A DNA stretch of 64,000 nucleotides from a bacterium. Its GTDB lineage: Bacteria; Planctomycetota; UBA1135; UBA2386. Below are positions 53,378 through 62,700 of the stretch, piece by piece. A program made the translations under genes and the position numbers. The stretch spans positions 620,001 through 684,000 of the forward strand of contig JAUILN010000002.1 in NCBI GenBank assembly GCA_030432695.1. The letters are read 5' to 3'. The stretch's first letter is position 1; each line of letters begins with the position of its first letter. The notes beneath the pieces were generated by a model. It was not told where the DNA came from and did no database searches. It saw only the letters and a list, made by a program, of their open reading frames with translations.

Positions 53378-56113
53378 ATGCGCCCCACCGACCGCAGCCT
53401 CCTCGATCGCTGGAACCAGAATGCCGACGCCGAGGCGTTCGCCGAATTGGTGGCGCGGCATGGGGGCATGGTCGCGTCGGTGTGTCGGCGGATCGTCCGC
53501 GACGCGCAGCTTGCCGACGACGTGACGCAGGAGTGCTTCCTGCGGTTGGCGCGCAGCGGATCGGCGCCAGCCTCCAACCTCGGGGCGTGGCTGCACCGCG
53601 TGGCCACCAACAGATCGCTCAATGCCTTGCGCAAGGAGCGGTCGCTCCCGGAAACCGCGGACGACCTGGATCCGACGGACGCCGGAGGCGAGGAGCTCAC
53701 AGTCTGGCGCGAGCTGGAGCCGCACATCGACGCGGCGATCGCGGACTTGCCCGACGAGCTGCGCATCGTCGTGATCGGTCACTTCCTCGAGGGCCGGTCG
53801 CACCGGGAACTGGCCCGGGAACTGCGGCTCGGCTTCCGGACCGTCGGCAACCGGATCCACAAGGGTGTCGAGCAACTGCGCAGGTCGCTGGCGGCACGGG
53901 GGATCACCGTGTCGCGCGACGCGCTGGCCACGGCATTGCTGGCCATGCCGAAGGGTCCGGTTCCGCTGGCATGTCACGCGACCCTCGGTCGAATCGCGCT
54001 CGCCGGACCAGAACCGATCATCGATACCAACGGTGCCGTCTGGGCTGGGTTCGCGGCGAGTGGCTCTACGAAGACCGTGATGGTGCTCGCCGCGGGAATG
54101 CTCGCCTTGCTGCTCGCGGCCCTCTGGTTCACGCCAGGCCCGGAACGCGCGGAGCCGGTCTCCGTCGGCGCGGGCGCGCCGTCGCGCATCGCCGCGTTCG
54201 ATCGGCCACTCGACGCTCCGGCCGCGGTTCTCGACCGGTCGATCGTCTCTGTTCCGCGCCCCGCAGCCAAGACCGCGCAGATCCTCGGCCGCTGCGTCGA
54301 CACCCAGGGAATGCCTCTCGCAGCCGTTCCCGTCGCCCTGGGCAGCCGGACGAGTCGAGACGCAGACAGTCACCGACTCGAGCACGGGCCGCTCGATGTC
54401 CCCCCGACGATGCGGACGAAGACCGCTCAAGACGGGCGGTTCTGCTTCACGGTCGATCGCAGCCTGCCACTCGAATTCGACCTCGAGATCACCCCTGCGG
54501 ACCGCGGCGCACTACGTGCGGGGCTCCCGACCTGGTCATCGGACTCCGCTCTCGACCTCGGCGACATCGAGCTGCCTTCGGGCACGCGGATCCACGGCCG
54601 GGTCGTCGATCGCAGTGGGCTCGCGGTCGACGGAGCGCGGATCGTGCTCGGCGGTGCCGTGGGCATCTCCTTCGGCAGTCCGCCACCGCGCCGCTTCGGC
54701 GACGTCGAGTTCCACGTCGATACCAGCGCGTTCGCAGACTGCGACCGGCGGGGCTTCTTCTCCTTCGATCGACGCGTACCGCCGGAGACCTTGGTGCGCA
54801 TCGAGGTCCCCGGCTATCGCGTGCTCGAGCCGGCCAATGCCGTGCCGGTCCCTGCGACCGACCTCGACCTGCACGTCGTCGTCGAGAAGCTCCCGACGCC
54901 GACCGATCGGCCGCGCATCGAGGGAATCGTCCGGGCGACGGACGGTTCACCGATCCCGGGAGCCCGCATCCATCCCCGCGCCGCCCACCCGTTCGACATG
55001 GCGCTGTATCAGGACGCAGCGCTCAGCGGACGCGATGGCGCGTTCACGCTCCTGAATCGAGGTGAACTCGCGGGTGCACCGACGCGACTCCATGTGCATG
55101 CGCCGGGATACCAGAGCTGGCATAGCGATGCTGCGATCGATTGGCAGACGAGCGGGGTCACGATCACGCTCGATACCGGGCCCTCCCTCGAGATCGAGGT
55201 GCGTCGCGCGACCGACAAGGCCCCGGTGGAGCGCTATGGCATCGTGTTGGCGCCGGTAGGCCCCGACGGCTCCGAGTTGGGCAACAACGATCTCCAGTTC
55301 GTCGCCGACCACCCAGGCGGCATCCTGCGGGTGCCCCACGTCACGCCGGGTTCCTATCGACTGACGGTGCGACCACCCGGAAGCTCCGGCCTCGCTGCCT
55401 CCGAACCGACGGAGATCGATGTCACGGCAGGCGAGCCGAACGAGGTGTGCATCGAACTCGGAACCCCCGAGTCCTTGGCGGTCGCATCCACGGCCCGCGG
55501 TATCGAGACACCCCCGGAACCGGCCGAACCACAGCTCAATGGGATCGAGGTTCGCCTGGAAGTGCGTATCGACGGCACCGGACGGCCCACCCAGGTGACG
55601 TTCGAACAAGACCCCGCATCGCGCCAGCGCGTGCCGACCCGCGTGGTCGTGGCCACCGACTCCGCAGGCAATGCGAGCACGCGGCTCACGCCAGGCACCT
55701 GGCGCTCCCGATTGCTCTACCAACGCCGAGGACCCTGGGTGGAAGTCCGCGGCCCCGAGATCCAGGTCGGCGCCGGAACGCCGCGCGTCTTCTACCTCCA
55801 CGCCTGCACCGGATCGCGTCGCGTCCAGATCCTCCGACCCGACGGCGCGCCCGCAGTCGGCCTGCAACTCGGCGGTCTGTCCTGCGGCGTCACCGACGCA
55901 GAAGGCCGCACGGAACTCATCGGCGCAGTCGGCCTCGCGCATCCGATCGTCCAACGCGAACCCCTGCTCCACCCGACCGTCCTGCTCGACTGGATCCGCG
56001 CGCACCCTGGCGTGACCCCGTCGCTCCGACTCGGACCGGTCGTGCTGCTGGCCGGGGAGTCCGACGAGGTGATCCTCCAGCTCCCACCCGCGTGGCATCG
56101 CCTCCCCGACTGA
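53378..56113 (+). CDS. Membrane-anchored ECF sigma factor fused to shortened CRD ectodomain (class I array, gene 3)
   Basis: 911 residues from ATG 53378 (MRPTDRSLLDRW). Region 2 is about 16-82 ('LADDVTQECFLRLARSGS') and region 4 about 112-172 ('LPDELRIVVIGHFLEGRSHR', 'FRTVGNRIHKGVEQLRRSL'). The linker is diverged: 'AMPKGPVPLACHATLGRIAL', then 'GSTKTVMV' and a membrane helix at about 233-251. The ectodomain has 'AQILGRCVDTQGMPLAAVPV', 'RIHGRVVDRSGLAVDGARIV', 'RIEGIVRATDGSPIPGARIH', 'KAPVERYGIVLAPV' and 'VADHPGGILRVPHVTPGSYR', and ends 'LQLPPAWHRLPD'. It is about 210-230 residues shorter than the other members: the stretch containing the 'LPGPGHLP' and 'GVPAGSWDVE' motifs is missing, in frame, between 'ELGTPESLAV' and 'IEVRLEVRIDG'. 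This looks like an internal deletion of a whole unit rather than a damaged gene. Confidence 0.92.
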   Translation: MRPTDRSLLDRWNQNADAEAFAELVARHGGMVASVCRRIVRDAQLADDVTQECFLRLARSGSAPASNLGAWLHRVATNRSLNALRKERSLPETADDLDPTDAGGEELTVWRELEPHIDAAIADLPDELRIVVIGHFLEGRSHRELARELRLGFRTVGNRIHKGVEQLRRSLAARGITVSRDALATALLAMPKGPVPLACHATLGRIALAGPEPIIDTNGAVWAGFAASGSTKTVMVLAAGMLALLLAALWFTPGPERAEPVSVGAGAPSRIAAFDRPLDAPAAVLDRSIVSVPRPAAKTAQILGRCVDTQGMPLAAVPVALGSRTSRDADSHRLEHGPLDVPPTMRTKTAQDGRFCFTVDRSLPLEFDLEITPADRGALRAGLPTWSSDSALDLGDIELPSGTRIHGRVVDRSGLAVDGARIVLGGAVGISFGSPPPRRFGDVEFHVDTSAFADCDRRGFFSFDRRVPPETLVRIEVPGYRVLEPANAVPVPATDLDLHVVVEKLPTPTDRPRIEGIVRATDGSPIPGARIHPRAAHPFDMALYQDAALSGRDGAFTLLNRGELAGAPTRLHVHAPGYQSWHSDAAIDWQTSGVTITLDTGPSLEIEVRRATDKAPVERYGIVLAPVGPDGSELGNNDLQFVADHPGGILRVPHVTPGSYRLTVRPPGSSGLAASEPTEIDVTAGEPNEVCIELGTPESLAVASTARGIETPPEPAEPQLNGIEVRLEVRIDGTGRPTQVTFEQDPASRQRVPTRVVVATDSAGNASTRLTPGTWRSRLLYQRRGPWVEVRGPEIQVGAGTPRVFYLHACTGSRRVQILRPDGAPAVGLQLGGLSCGVTDAEGRTELIGAVGLAHPIVQREPLLHPTVLLDWIRAHPGVTPSLRLGPVVLLAGESDEVILQLPPAWHRLPD

Positions 56114-56191
56114 TTCTGCAAGAATCCGCCCGGCCTCGTTGCCGGGTCGCGCCGTCGAAGCGTCGTGTCGCCCGACTTCCGGGGACCGACC

Positions 56192-59100
56192 ATGCGCGAC
56201 ACCGACCGACAACTCCTCGCCCGCTGGACCGACGACGCCGATCCACAGGCCTTCGCCGATTTGGTGGCGCGCCATGGCGCGATGGTGCTCGCGGTGTGCC
56301 GACGCATCGTCGGTGATTCACAGTGGGCCGACGACCTGGCGCAGGACTGCTTCCTGCGACTCGCGCGGACGCGGCACGCGCCGGCGCGCAACGTCGCGGG
56401 TTGGCTGCACCGGGTGGCGACGCACCATGCGGTGACGGCTCTGCGGCGTAGGAGTCCGACGCCGGCGGTGTCGCTACCGGAGCGGGAAGACGCGCGGACT
56501 CCGGAGCTGGTGGCGCAATGGCGGGAGATCGAGGCGCACGTGGATGCGGCCATCGCCGATCTGCCCGATGAACTGCGGGTGGCGGTGGTCGGGCACTACC
56601 TGGAGGGTCGTTCGCAGGAGGATCTGGCGCGGGAGCTGGGATTGGCGCGACGCACGGTGGGGTATCGCATCGAGCGGGGGATCGCGCAGGTACGCGACGC
56701 ATTGGAACGCATCGGGGTGCGGATCGAGCCGGGAGCGCTCGGGGCTGCGCTCCTCGGGCTACCGGAAGCAGGCATTCCGACTGCCTGGCGGGCGAGTCTC
56801 GGCAAGGTCGGTCTCGCGGGGCCGAAGACCGTGGCGACCCTCGGCGGTGCCGCGGCGTTAGGGCTTCTCGGCGCGGGGTCGGTCAAGTCCATGCTCGTAG
56901 CGGCCGTCTCGGTGGTCGCGCTCCTGCTCGCTGGATTCTGGATCGCGTCCAACGATGCGCCTCCACCAGCCAGCGCGAACTCAGGCCCGGGGCACTCGGT
57001 GCGGTCTGCCGCCTCCGGCTCGGACGAGGCCACTGCCTTCGAGGGCGTCGCGGCCGTCGAACGCGCGGAAGTCGAGTCTTCCGGGGAGCCGGAGACATCA
57101 AAGCGCTCGACCACCCTGACCGGGCGCTGCGTCGATGAACGTGGCCTGCCGCTCCCTGGCGTGCGCGTGAACCTCTTCGGTCGCGCCGAGGCCGATGAGC
57201 GGCTTCACGATTGGGTCCTCGCCCATGGAGAGATCGATTGGAGCGATCCGGACGACGTGCTCACGGATGCCCAGGGACGCTTCGCGTTCCGCATCGAGCC
57301 GCCGCCGCCGTACCACCGGTTCCATTGCCGCTTCTCTGCCGAGAACCGCGTGGAGCTGCGGCTCGAGTGGTCGGAACTCGCCGTCGGTAACCTCCACGAC
57401 ACCGGCGACCTCGTGCTGCCCACCGGAGTCGTGCTCCGCGGTCAGGTCGTGGACGAAGACGGGTCGGCCGTCGAGGGAGCCTTGGTCAGCGTGCAGCAAG
57501 CAGGAACGCGACGCCTCCGAAGGCAGTTGGATCTACCGGGAGGCGCGGTCGGGATCGTGGATACGGTCCACTCCACCGGCGGCCGCAGCGACGGCGCGGG
57601 ATGGTTCACCATGAAGCTCCCGGTTCCCGAGCAGCAGGACTATCAGATCGCGGTTCTGAAGCGACGCGTGCTGGAGCCGCTCGCAGTCGTCAGGGCCGAG
57701 ACGGGCATGCCGCCCCTGCGCGTGGTCGTCCAGCGCCTGCATGCTCCAGTCGACCCGGCAACGATCAGCGGAACCGTCGTCTCCGAGTCGGGCGAACCGG
57801 TCCACGGCGCGAAGCTGTTCACCCACTTCCAGGCCCGGAACCCGGTGAGTCCGAGGTCACAGTCGGTTCGCGGCAAGTTCGCCATCGAGCGGCCCGAGGC
57901 CGAGTCCGGGAGCGAGCTGCTGTCGGGTCTGTGGGTGGAGGCAAATGGATACGAGGACTGGCACAGCGACGGCCCGATCCCCTGGGGCACGAGCGGCCAT
58001 CGGATCGTCCTGCGCAGGGGGCCTGCAGTGACCGTGCAGGTGGTTCAGGCCGACAGTCGGCTTCCCGTCGAGCGCTTCGGCGTGCGGGTGCTGAGGCGGA
58101 TGGGAGACGAATCGTACTCCTGGCGGAACCTCGGTGTGCAGGCCCTCGGCGAGCATCCTCTAGGTACCCATCGATTCGAGGCGATGACGCCCGGGCTCTA
58201 TCGCATGGAGGCAGTGGTGTCACAGGATCTCGGTTTCGGGATGCCGCCCGCGCGCGAAGTGCGGCTCGAATCGGGAGTGCCCGTGTCGCTCACGATCGAA
58301 GTGCCAGCGATTGCGAGCAGAACGGTCGAGGTCGTCGACGCGGAGGGTCAGGCCGCGTCGGGAGTGGAAGTCCTCCTCACGGACCACCCGTTCGGTCTTC
58401 CCATCACACTCCAGACTCGTGTCGCGGAGACCGTCGAGAACGGGCTCTACAGCTCACCGGATTGCGCGCGACTCGTCTGCCGCGCGGCGACCGATGCAAA
58501 CGGCCGATGCGTCGTGCGAGGGAGTGCTCGCACTCGCTACGTACTGCTCCTGGGTGGCGGGGGTCACGTGCCGCAGATCGTTCAGGACGTCCTTCTCGAT
58601 GCGGAAGAATCATTGCGCGTCGAGCTTCCCGGCGGCGCTGTGTTGACGGGAACCGTCAAGCCTCTCGACGTGATCCAACAGCTCCGCGATGAGTTCCAGC
58701 CACCGACGGGATTCCGAGACGCCGACGTCCATCGACGGGTGGGTGTGCGCCTCCGCCGCGCCGGAGAGTCGAAAGTCGTCTTTCCGCCCAGCACGGACTC
58801 CCCCCAATCCCTGGATGCCGAAGGGAGGTTCGAACTGAAAGGCATCCCCGAGGGCACGTGGAACGTGATGCTCTGCTGGACCCGATCGATAGACGAGCGC
58901 ATGTCCGGAACACGATCGCGAGTCGTCGCCACAGGGATCCCCTTCCTGCCCGGCTCCCACCGCCAGATCGATGTCGATCTCGAGTTCATGCGTTGCCGTG
59001 AGTTCACCTTCCACGTCCGACTCGCCCAAGGGGCCGTTCCGACCATGATCGACCTGAAGGGCACACCGCTGGTCGCCGGCGCCGGCGACGAGCCATTTTC

Positions 59101-59578
59101 GATCCAGGTGCGACCGGACGAATCAGGGACTGCACGAGCCCTCCTGCCCACCGCGCATTGGACCTCGAAGATCCAAGCCCACGTCGGCGGCGAATGGCTC
59201 GGGCTCCCCGGCCCGGAGATCACCACCGGCCCCACCGCGAGCGACGTCATCGAGATCACACTGCCGGTCGGGCGACGGCTCGTGCGCGTGCTCCGTCCCG
59301 ACGGGACCGATGCCGTGAGCATTCAGCTCGACCCCTGCTCGCTGCCGACCGACGAGCACGGCCAAACCACCGTCTACGGATCACCCGGACCGGTTCGGAT
59401 CCGGACGCGCTACGCACCGCTCCAGGACCCCATGAAGGCCATGTCCTGGAAGCAGCAGCATCCCGAACGGTCGAGCGACGACCTCATCATCCACCTCGGC
59501 GAGATCGCCCTCCACGAAGGCGACGCCGAGGAGGTGGTCCTCCGCCTCCCCGAAGCCTGGCTCCACCTCCCCGACTGA
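56192..59578 (+). CDS. Membrane-anchored ECF sigma factor fused to CRD ectodomain (class I array, gene 4)
   Basis: 1128 residues from ATG 56192 (MRDTDRQLLARW); a GTG nine codons earlier is possible. Region 2 is about 16-84 ('WADDLAQDCFLRLARTRHAP') and region 4 about 112-172 ('LPDELRVAVVGHYLEGRSQE', 'RRTVGYRIERGIAQVRDAL'). The linker is 'GLPEAGIPTAWRASLGKVGL', then 'GSVKSMLV' and a membrane helix at about 233-252. The ectodomain has 'TTLTGRCVDERGLPLPGVRV', 'VLRGQVVDEDGSAVEGALVS', 'TISGTVVSESGEPVHGAKLF', 'SDGPIPWGTSGHRIVLRRGP', 'LPVERFGVRVLRRM', 'LGEHPLGTHRFEAMTPGLYR' and 'GIPEGTWNVMLCW', and ends 'LRLPEAWLHLPD'. It lies 78 bp after gene 3 and may be co-transcribed; the gap contains GATTCTGCAAGAATC, a short hairpin over the previous stop. 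Confidence 0.92.
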   Translation: MRDTDRQLLARWTDDADPQAFADLVARHGAMVLAVCRRIVGDSQWADDLAQDCFLRLARTRHAPARNVAGWLHRVATHHAVTALRRRSPTPAVSLPEREDARTPELVAQWREIEAHVDAAIADLPDELRVAVVGHYLEGRSQEDLARELGLARRTVGYRIERGIAQVRDALERIGVRIEPGALGAALLGLPEAGIPTAWRASLGKVGLAGPKTVATLGGAAALGLLGAGSVKSMLVAAVSVVALLLAGFWIASNDAPPPASANSGPGHSVRSAASGSDEATAFEGVAAVERAEVESSGEPETSKRSTTLTGRCVDERGLPLPGVRVNLFGRAEADERLHDWVLAHGEIDWSDPDDVLTDAQGRFAFRIEPPPPYHRFHCRFSAENRVELRLEWSELAVGNLHDTGDLVLPTGVVLRGQVVDEDGSAVEGALVSVQQAGTRRLRRQLDLPGGAVGIVDTVHSTGGRSDGAGWFTMKLPVPEQQDYQIAVLKRRVLEPLAVVRAETGMPPLRVVVQRLHAPVDPATISGTVVSESGEPVHGAKLFTHFQARNPVSPRSQSVRGKFAIERPEAESGSELLSGLWVEANGYEDWHSDGPIPWGTSGHRIVLRRGPAVTVQVVQADSRLPVERFGVRVLRRMGDESYSWRNLGVQALGEHPLGTHRFEAMTPGLYRMEAVVSQDLGFGMPPAREVRLESGVPVSLTIEVPAIASRTVEVVDAEGQAASGVEVLLTDHPFGLPITLQTRVAETVENGLYSSPDCARLVCRAATDANGRCVVRGSARTRYVLLLGGGGHVPQIVQDVLLDAEESLRVELPGGAVLTGTVKPLDVIQQLRDEFQPPTGFRDADVHRRVGVRLRRAGESKVVFPPSTDSPQSLDAEGRFELKGIPEGTWNVMLCWTRSIDERMSGTRSRVVATGIPFLPGSHRQIDVDLEFMRCREFTFHVRLAQGAVPTMIDLKGTPLVAGAGDEPFSIQVRPDESGTARALLPTAHWTSKIQAHVGGEWLGLPGPEITTGPTASDVIEITLPVGRRLVRVLRPDGTDAVSIQLDPCSLPTDEHGQTTVYGSPGPVRIRTRYAPLQDPMKAMSWKQQHPERSSDDLIIHLGEIALHEGDAEEVVLRLPEAWLHLPD

Positions 59579-59584
59579 CGAGGG

Positions 59585-59623
59585 GGGGGTTAACAACTCG
59601 GCCGGGTCGAGTTGTTAACCCCC
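59585..59623. repeat. TTAACAACTCG hairpin family, copy 2 (perfect)
   Basis: A 16-bp perfect stem (59585-59600 and 59608-59623) with loop GCCGGGT lies 7 bases after a class I stop codon. The flank CTCGAAGGCACGGAA matches that of copy 1. Confidence 0.82.
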
Positions 59624-59737
59624 TCTCGAAGGCACGGAATGGGGGGATTCGGCCAGAATCCGTCCCGCGGTCTTGCTCACCGGTCGGTGTCCGGGCGTCA
59701 CGCCTGCGGACCCCTGGACACGACGAGACCGCAGAAC

Positions 59738-62700
59738 ATGCACGCGACCGATCACGAACTCCTCGCCCGATGGACCGACCGGGCCGACTCCGAGGCCTTC
59801 AGCGAGCTGGTGGCGCGGCACGGACGGATGGTGCTGGGCGTATGCCGACGCATCGTCGGCGATCCGCAGTTGGCCGACGACGTGGCACAGGAGTGCTTCG
59901 TGCGGCTGGCGGAGGAGCGCGAGGCGAAGCCGCGGAACCTCGGGGGCTGGCTGCATCGGATCGCCGCGAACCGGGCGGTCTCCGCATTGCGAAACCGGCT
60001 GCGGCGGGCCGGCGAGCTCGCAGAGGAACCGACGCACGGCGACACGCCGGAGAGGTTGGCGGAGTGGCGCGAGATCGAGCGGCACGTGGATGCGGCGATC
60101 GCGGAGCTGCCCGAGGAGCTGCGGACGGCATTGGTCGGGCACTTCCTGCAGGGGCGCTCGCACCGCGAGCTGGCCGGGGATCTGGACGTGGCGGCGCGGA
60201 CGGTGGGCTATCGGATCGAGCGCGGCATCGAACGGGTGAGGGCGGCTTTGGAAGCGCGCGGGGTACAGCTCGGCAGGGATGGACTGCCGGCGGTGCTGCT
60301 GGCCTTGCCGAGGGTCGACGTGCTGCCGGCTACTTGGACCGCGAGCCTCGGCAAGGTGGCAATCGCGGGGCCGCGGGCGACGGTGGTCGTCGGCGGTGCG
60401 CAGAGTTCAGCGAAGACGCTGCTGGTTCTCGCCGCGATGCTGGCGGTCCTGCTGACCGGCGGAGTGTGGTGGTTCGGGTCCGGCAGCCCGGAGGCAATGC
60501 CGGAAACACGCCTGGCTTCGAGTTCGACCGCGGCCGTCGAGCAGGTCTCCGCCTCGGTCCCGGGAGCGTCGCTCTCGACAGAGGCCGAAGACCTCCCGCG
60601 GCTGGACGCTCCTGGAGTGGCGAGCTCCGAGGACGTCGTGATCACGGGTCGATGCGTCGACGAGGCCGGCGCCCCGCTGAGCGGCGTGACGGTGCAGCTG
60701 CACGGCCGGACGGGTAACCATGCTCGACGCGACGAGTGGATCCTCGAACACGGTTCCCTCGATTGGGTCGATCCCGATCCAATCCATTCGGCGGACGACG
60801 GGTCGTTCGAACTCCGCTTCGAACCTCTCCCTCCCGTCCTCTATTCGCTCCGGATCACGGCCCACGGATGCGTGCCCTTGCGCTCCGCCATGTGGCCCTT
60901 CCTCGTTGCCGGGCAGCAGATCGCATTGGGCGACATCGTGCTTCCACGCGGAACGATGCTGTTCGGCAGCGTCTGCGACGAGGAGGGCCGACCGGTCCGG
61001 TCCGATTGGATCGTCACGCGGAAGCCCGCCGACCTGTCCATGTTCCGGATGGGCAACACCCTCGCGTCGCCCTCGACGACCATGGAGCCGAAGGACTCGG
61101 TCTCGGCTCCCGTGAACGAGAACGGCGGCTTCGAGATGGAGCATCCGATCCCCACCGGCACGCGCGTCACGTTCGAGGTAAGGGGCTTCGAGTTGGTCGC
61201 GCCCGACGAGCCGGTAATGGTGCAGGGCGAACGGATGGAGGTGCAGGTCGTGGTCCGGGCGCGACACCGCGAGGGCGAACCCACCACCATCCGAGGCGTG
61301 GTCGTGACACCCACCGGCGAGCCGATCGAGGGCGCCCGGCTGCTGCCCGAGGTCGTGGAACCCTTCGCATTCGAGACCGACGTCCGGCGCATCGCAGGTT
61401 CCCTGGAGGGCGGTCGATTCACCATCCACCTGCCCGCCGGTGCGGCCTCGAACGAACCGCTGACGACTCTGCACGTGCAGGCCTTCGGCTACCTGAGCTG
61501 GACCAACGACGCGCCGATCGCGTGGGGCACCGACGACCTGCGCATCGTGCTCCTCCCCGGCACACCGCTGCGAGTCACGGTGCGTCGCGGAGATGACGGC
61601 GCTCCGGTCGAGCGGTTCGGTTTGCGTTTCGCACCGATACGCCCGAACCAGGGCTGGAGCGGCGAAGACGAGGAGCTGCGCTTCGCGGGCGACCATCCGG
61701 GCGGGATCTGCGACGTGCCCGGCCTCACGCCTTACCGGTATCGGGTCACCGCCGTCGCCCCCGCATCGACCGGACTCGCCCCGTGCCAGCCGGTCGAAGT
61801 GGATCTCCACCAGGGTGGGTCACGGGAGATCGAGCTGACGATTCCGCCGTTCGCCGAACGACGCGTCCTGGTGGTCCAGGACGACGGCACTCCCATCCCG
61901 AATGCACGGGTCGAACTGGTCCGCCACGTCCTCGACGGCACGGTCACGCTCGGCATGAAGGCCGTCCCCGCTCAATACGTGCGCAACAATGCGCCAGACC
62001 TGGTGGTCGAATCGCACGCCGAGGGAACCACGAGTGCCGACGGCGCCTTCCTGCTGCGGGCGACAGCCGGGCTGCGCTATGCACTGCGTCTGCCGGGACC
62101 TGGCCACGTGCCCATGGTGGTCCAGGACGTCCACCTCGAAGACCCAGAGCCGCTGCGCGTCGAGATCTCTGCCGGCGCCTCGGTCTTGGGCCGCATCACT
62201 CCACTCGCGGTGCTCGAGCAGCTGCGGGCCATCGCGCGCTCGGACGATCCATCCGGCCGGCGCGGCGTCGGCGTCTTCCTCTTGCCCGATCCAGCTTCCC
62301 CGATCGGCATACCGGATCAACGGACCTCGCCTCTGGGCCAGCCCATCGACGTGGACGGACGCTTCCGCATCGCCGGCCTCCCGCCCGGCACCTGGGACGT
62401 CGTGATCCACTGGACTCCGGACGCGGCGCCGTTAGGCGGTTGGACCGGGAAGAGCGAGTACATGCTGCGAGGTCTGCAGATCGCCAGCGGCGAGCACCAC
62501 GAGATCGAATGCGACATCGCGGATCTGGCGCGCGTCGAATGCTCGTTCCTCGTCCGGGCCAATGGGGAGCCCGCCGCCGCGAGGCTCGAGTTCCGCTCGG
62601 AAGACAGGCCGGGCCGCAATGAGCGAGCAGTCGCAGACGAGGAGGGTCGCACCACGGTGATGCTGCCAGCCGGGAGCTGGACTTCGTCGGTGGAGTTCCA

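Noticed and set aside
56112..56126. Short GATTCT-GCA-AGAATC hairpin over the stop of array gene 3 as a terminator
   Set aside because: Only six base pairs and AT-rich for this genome; noted as a junction feature but too weak to call.
59612..59737. 42-codon N-terminal extension of array gene 5
   Set aside because: It begins in the hairpin after gene 4 and has no counterpart in the paralogs; ATG 59738 aligns with the other starts.
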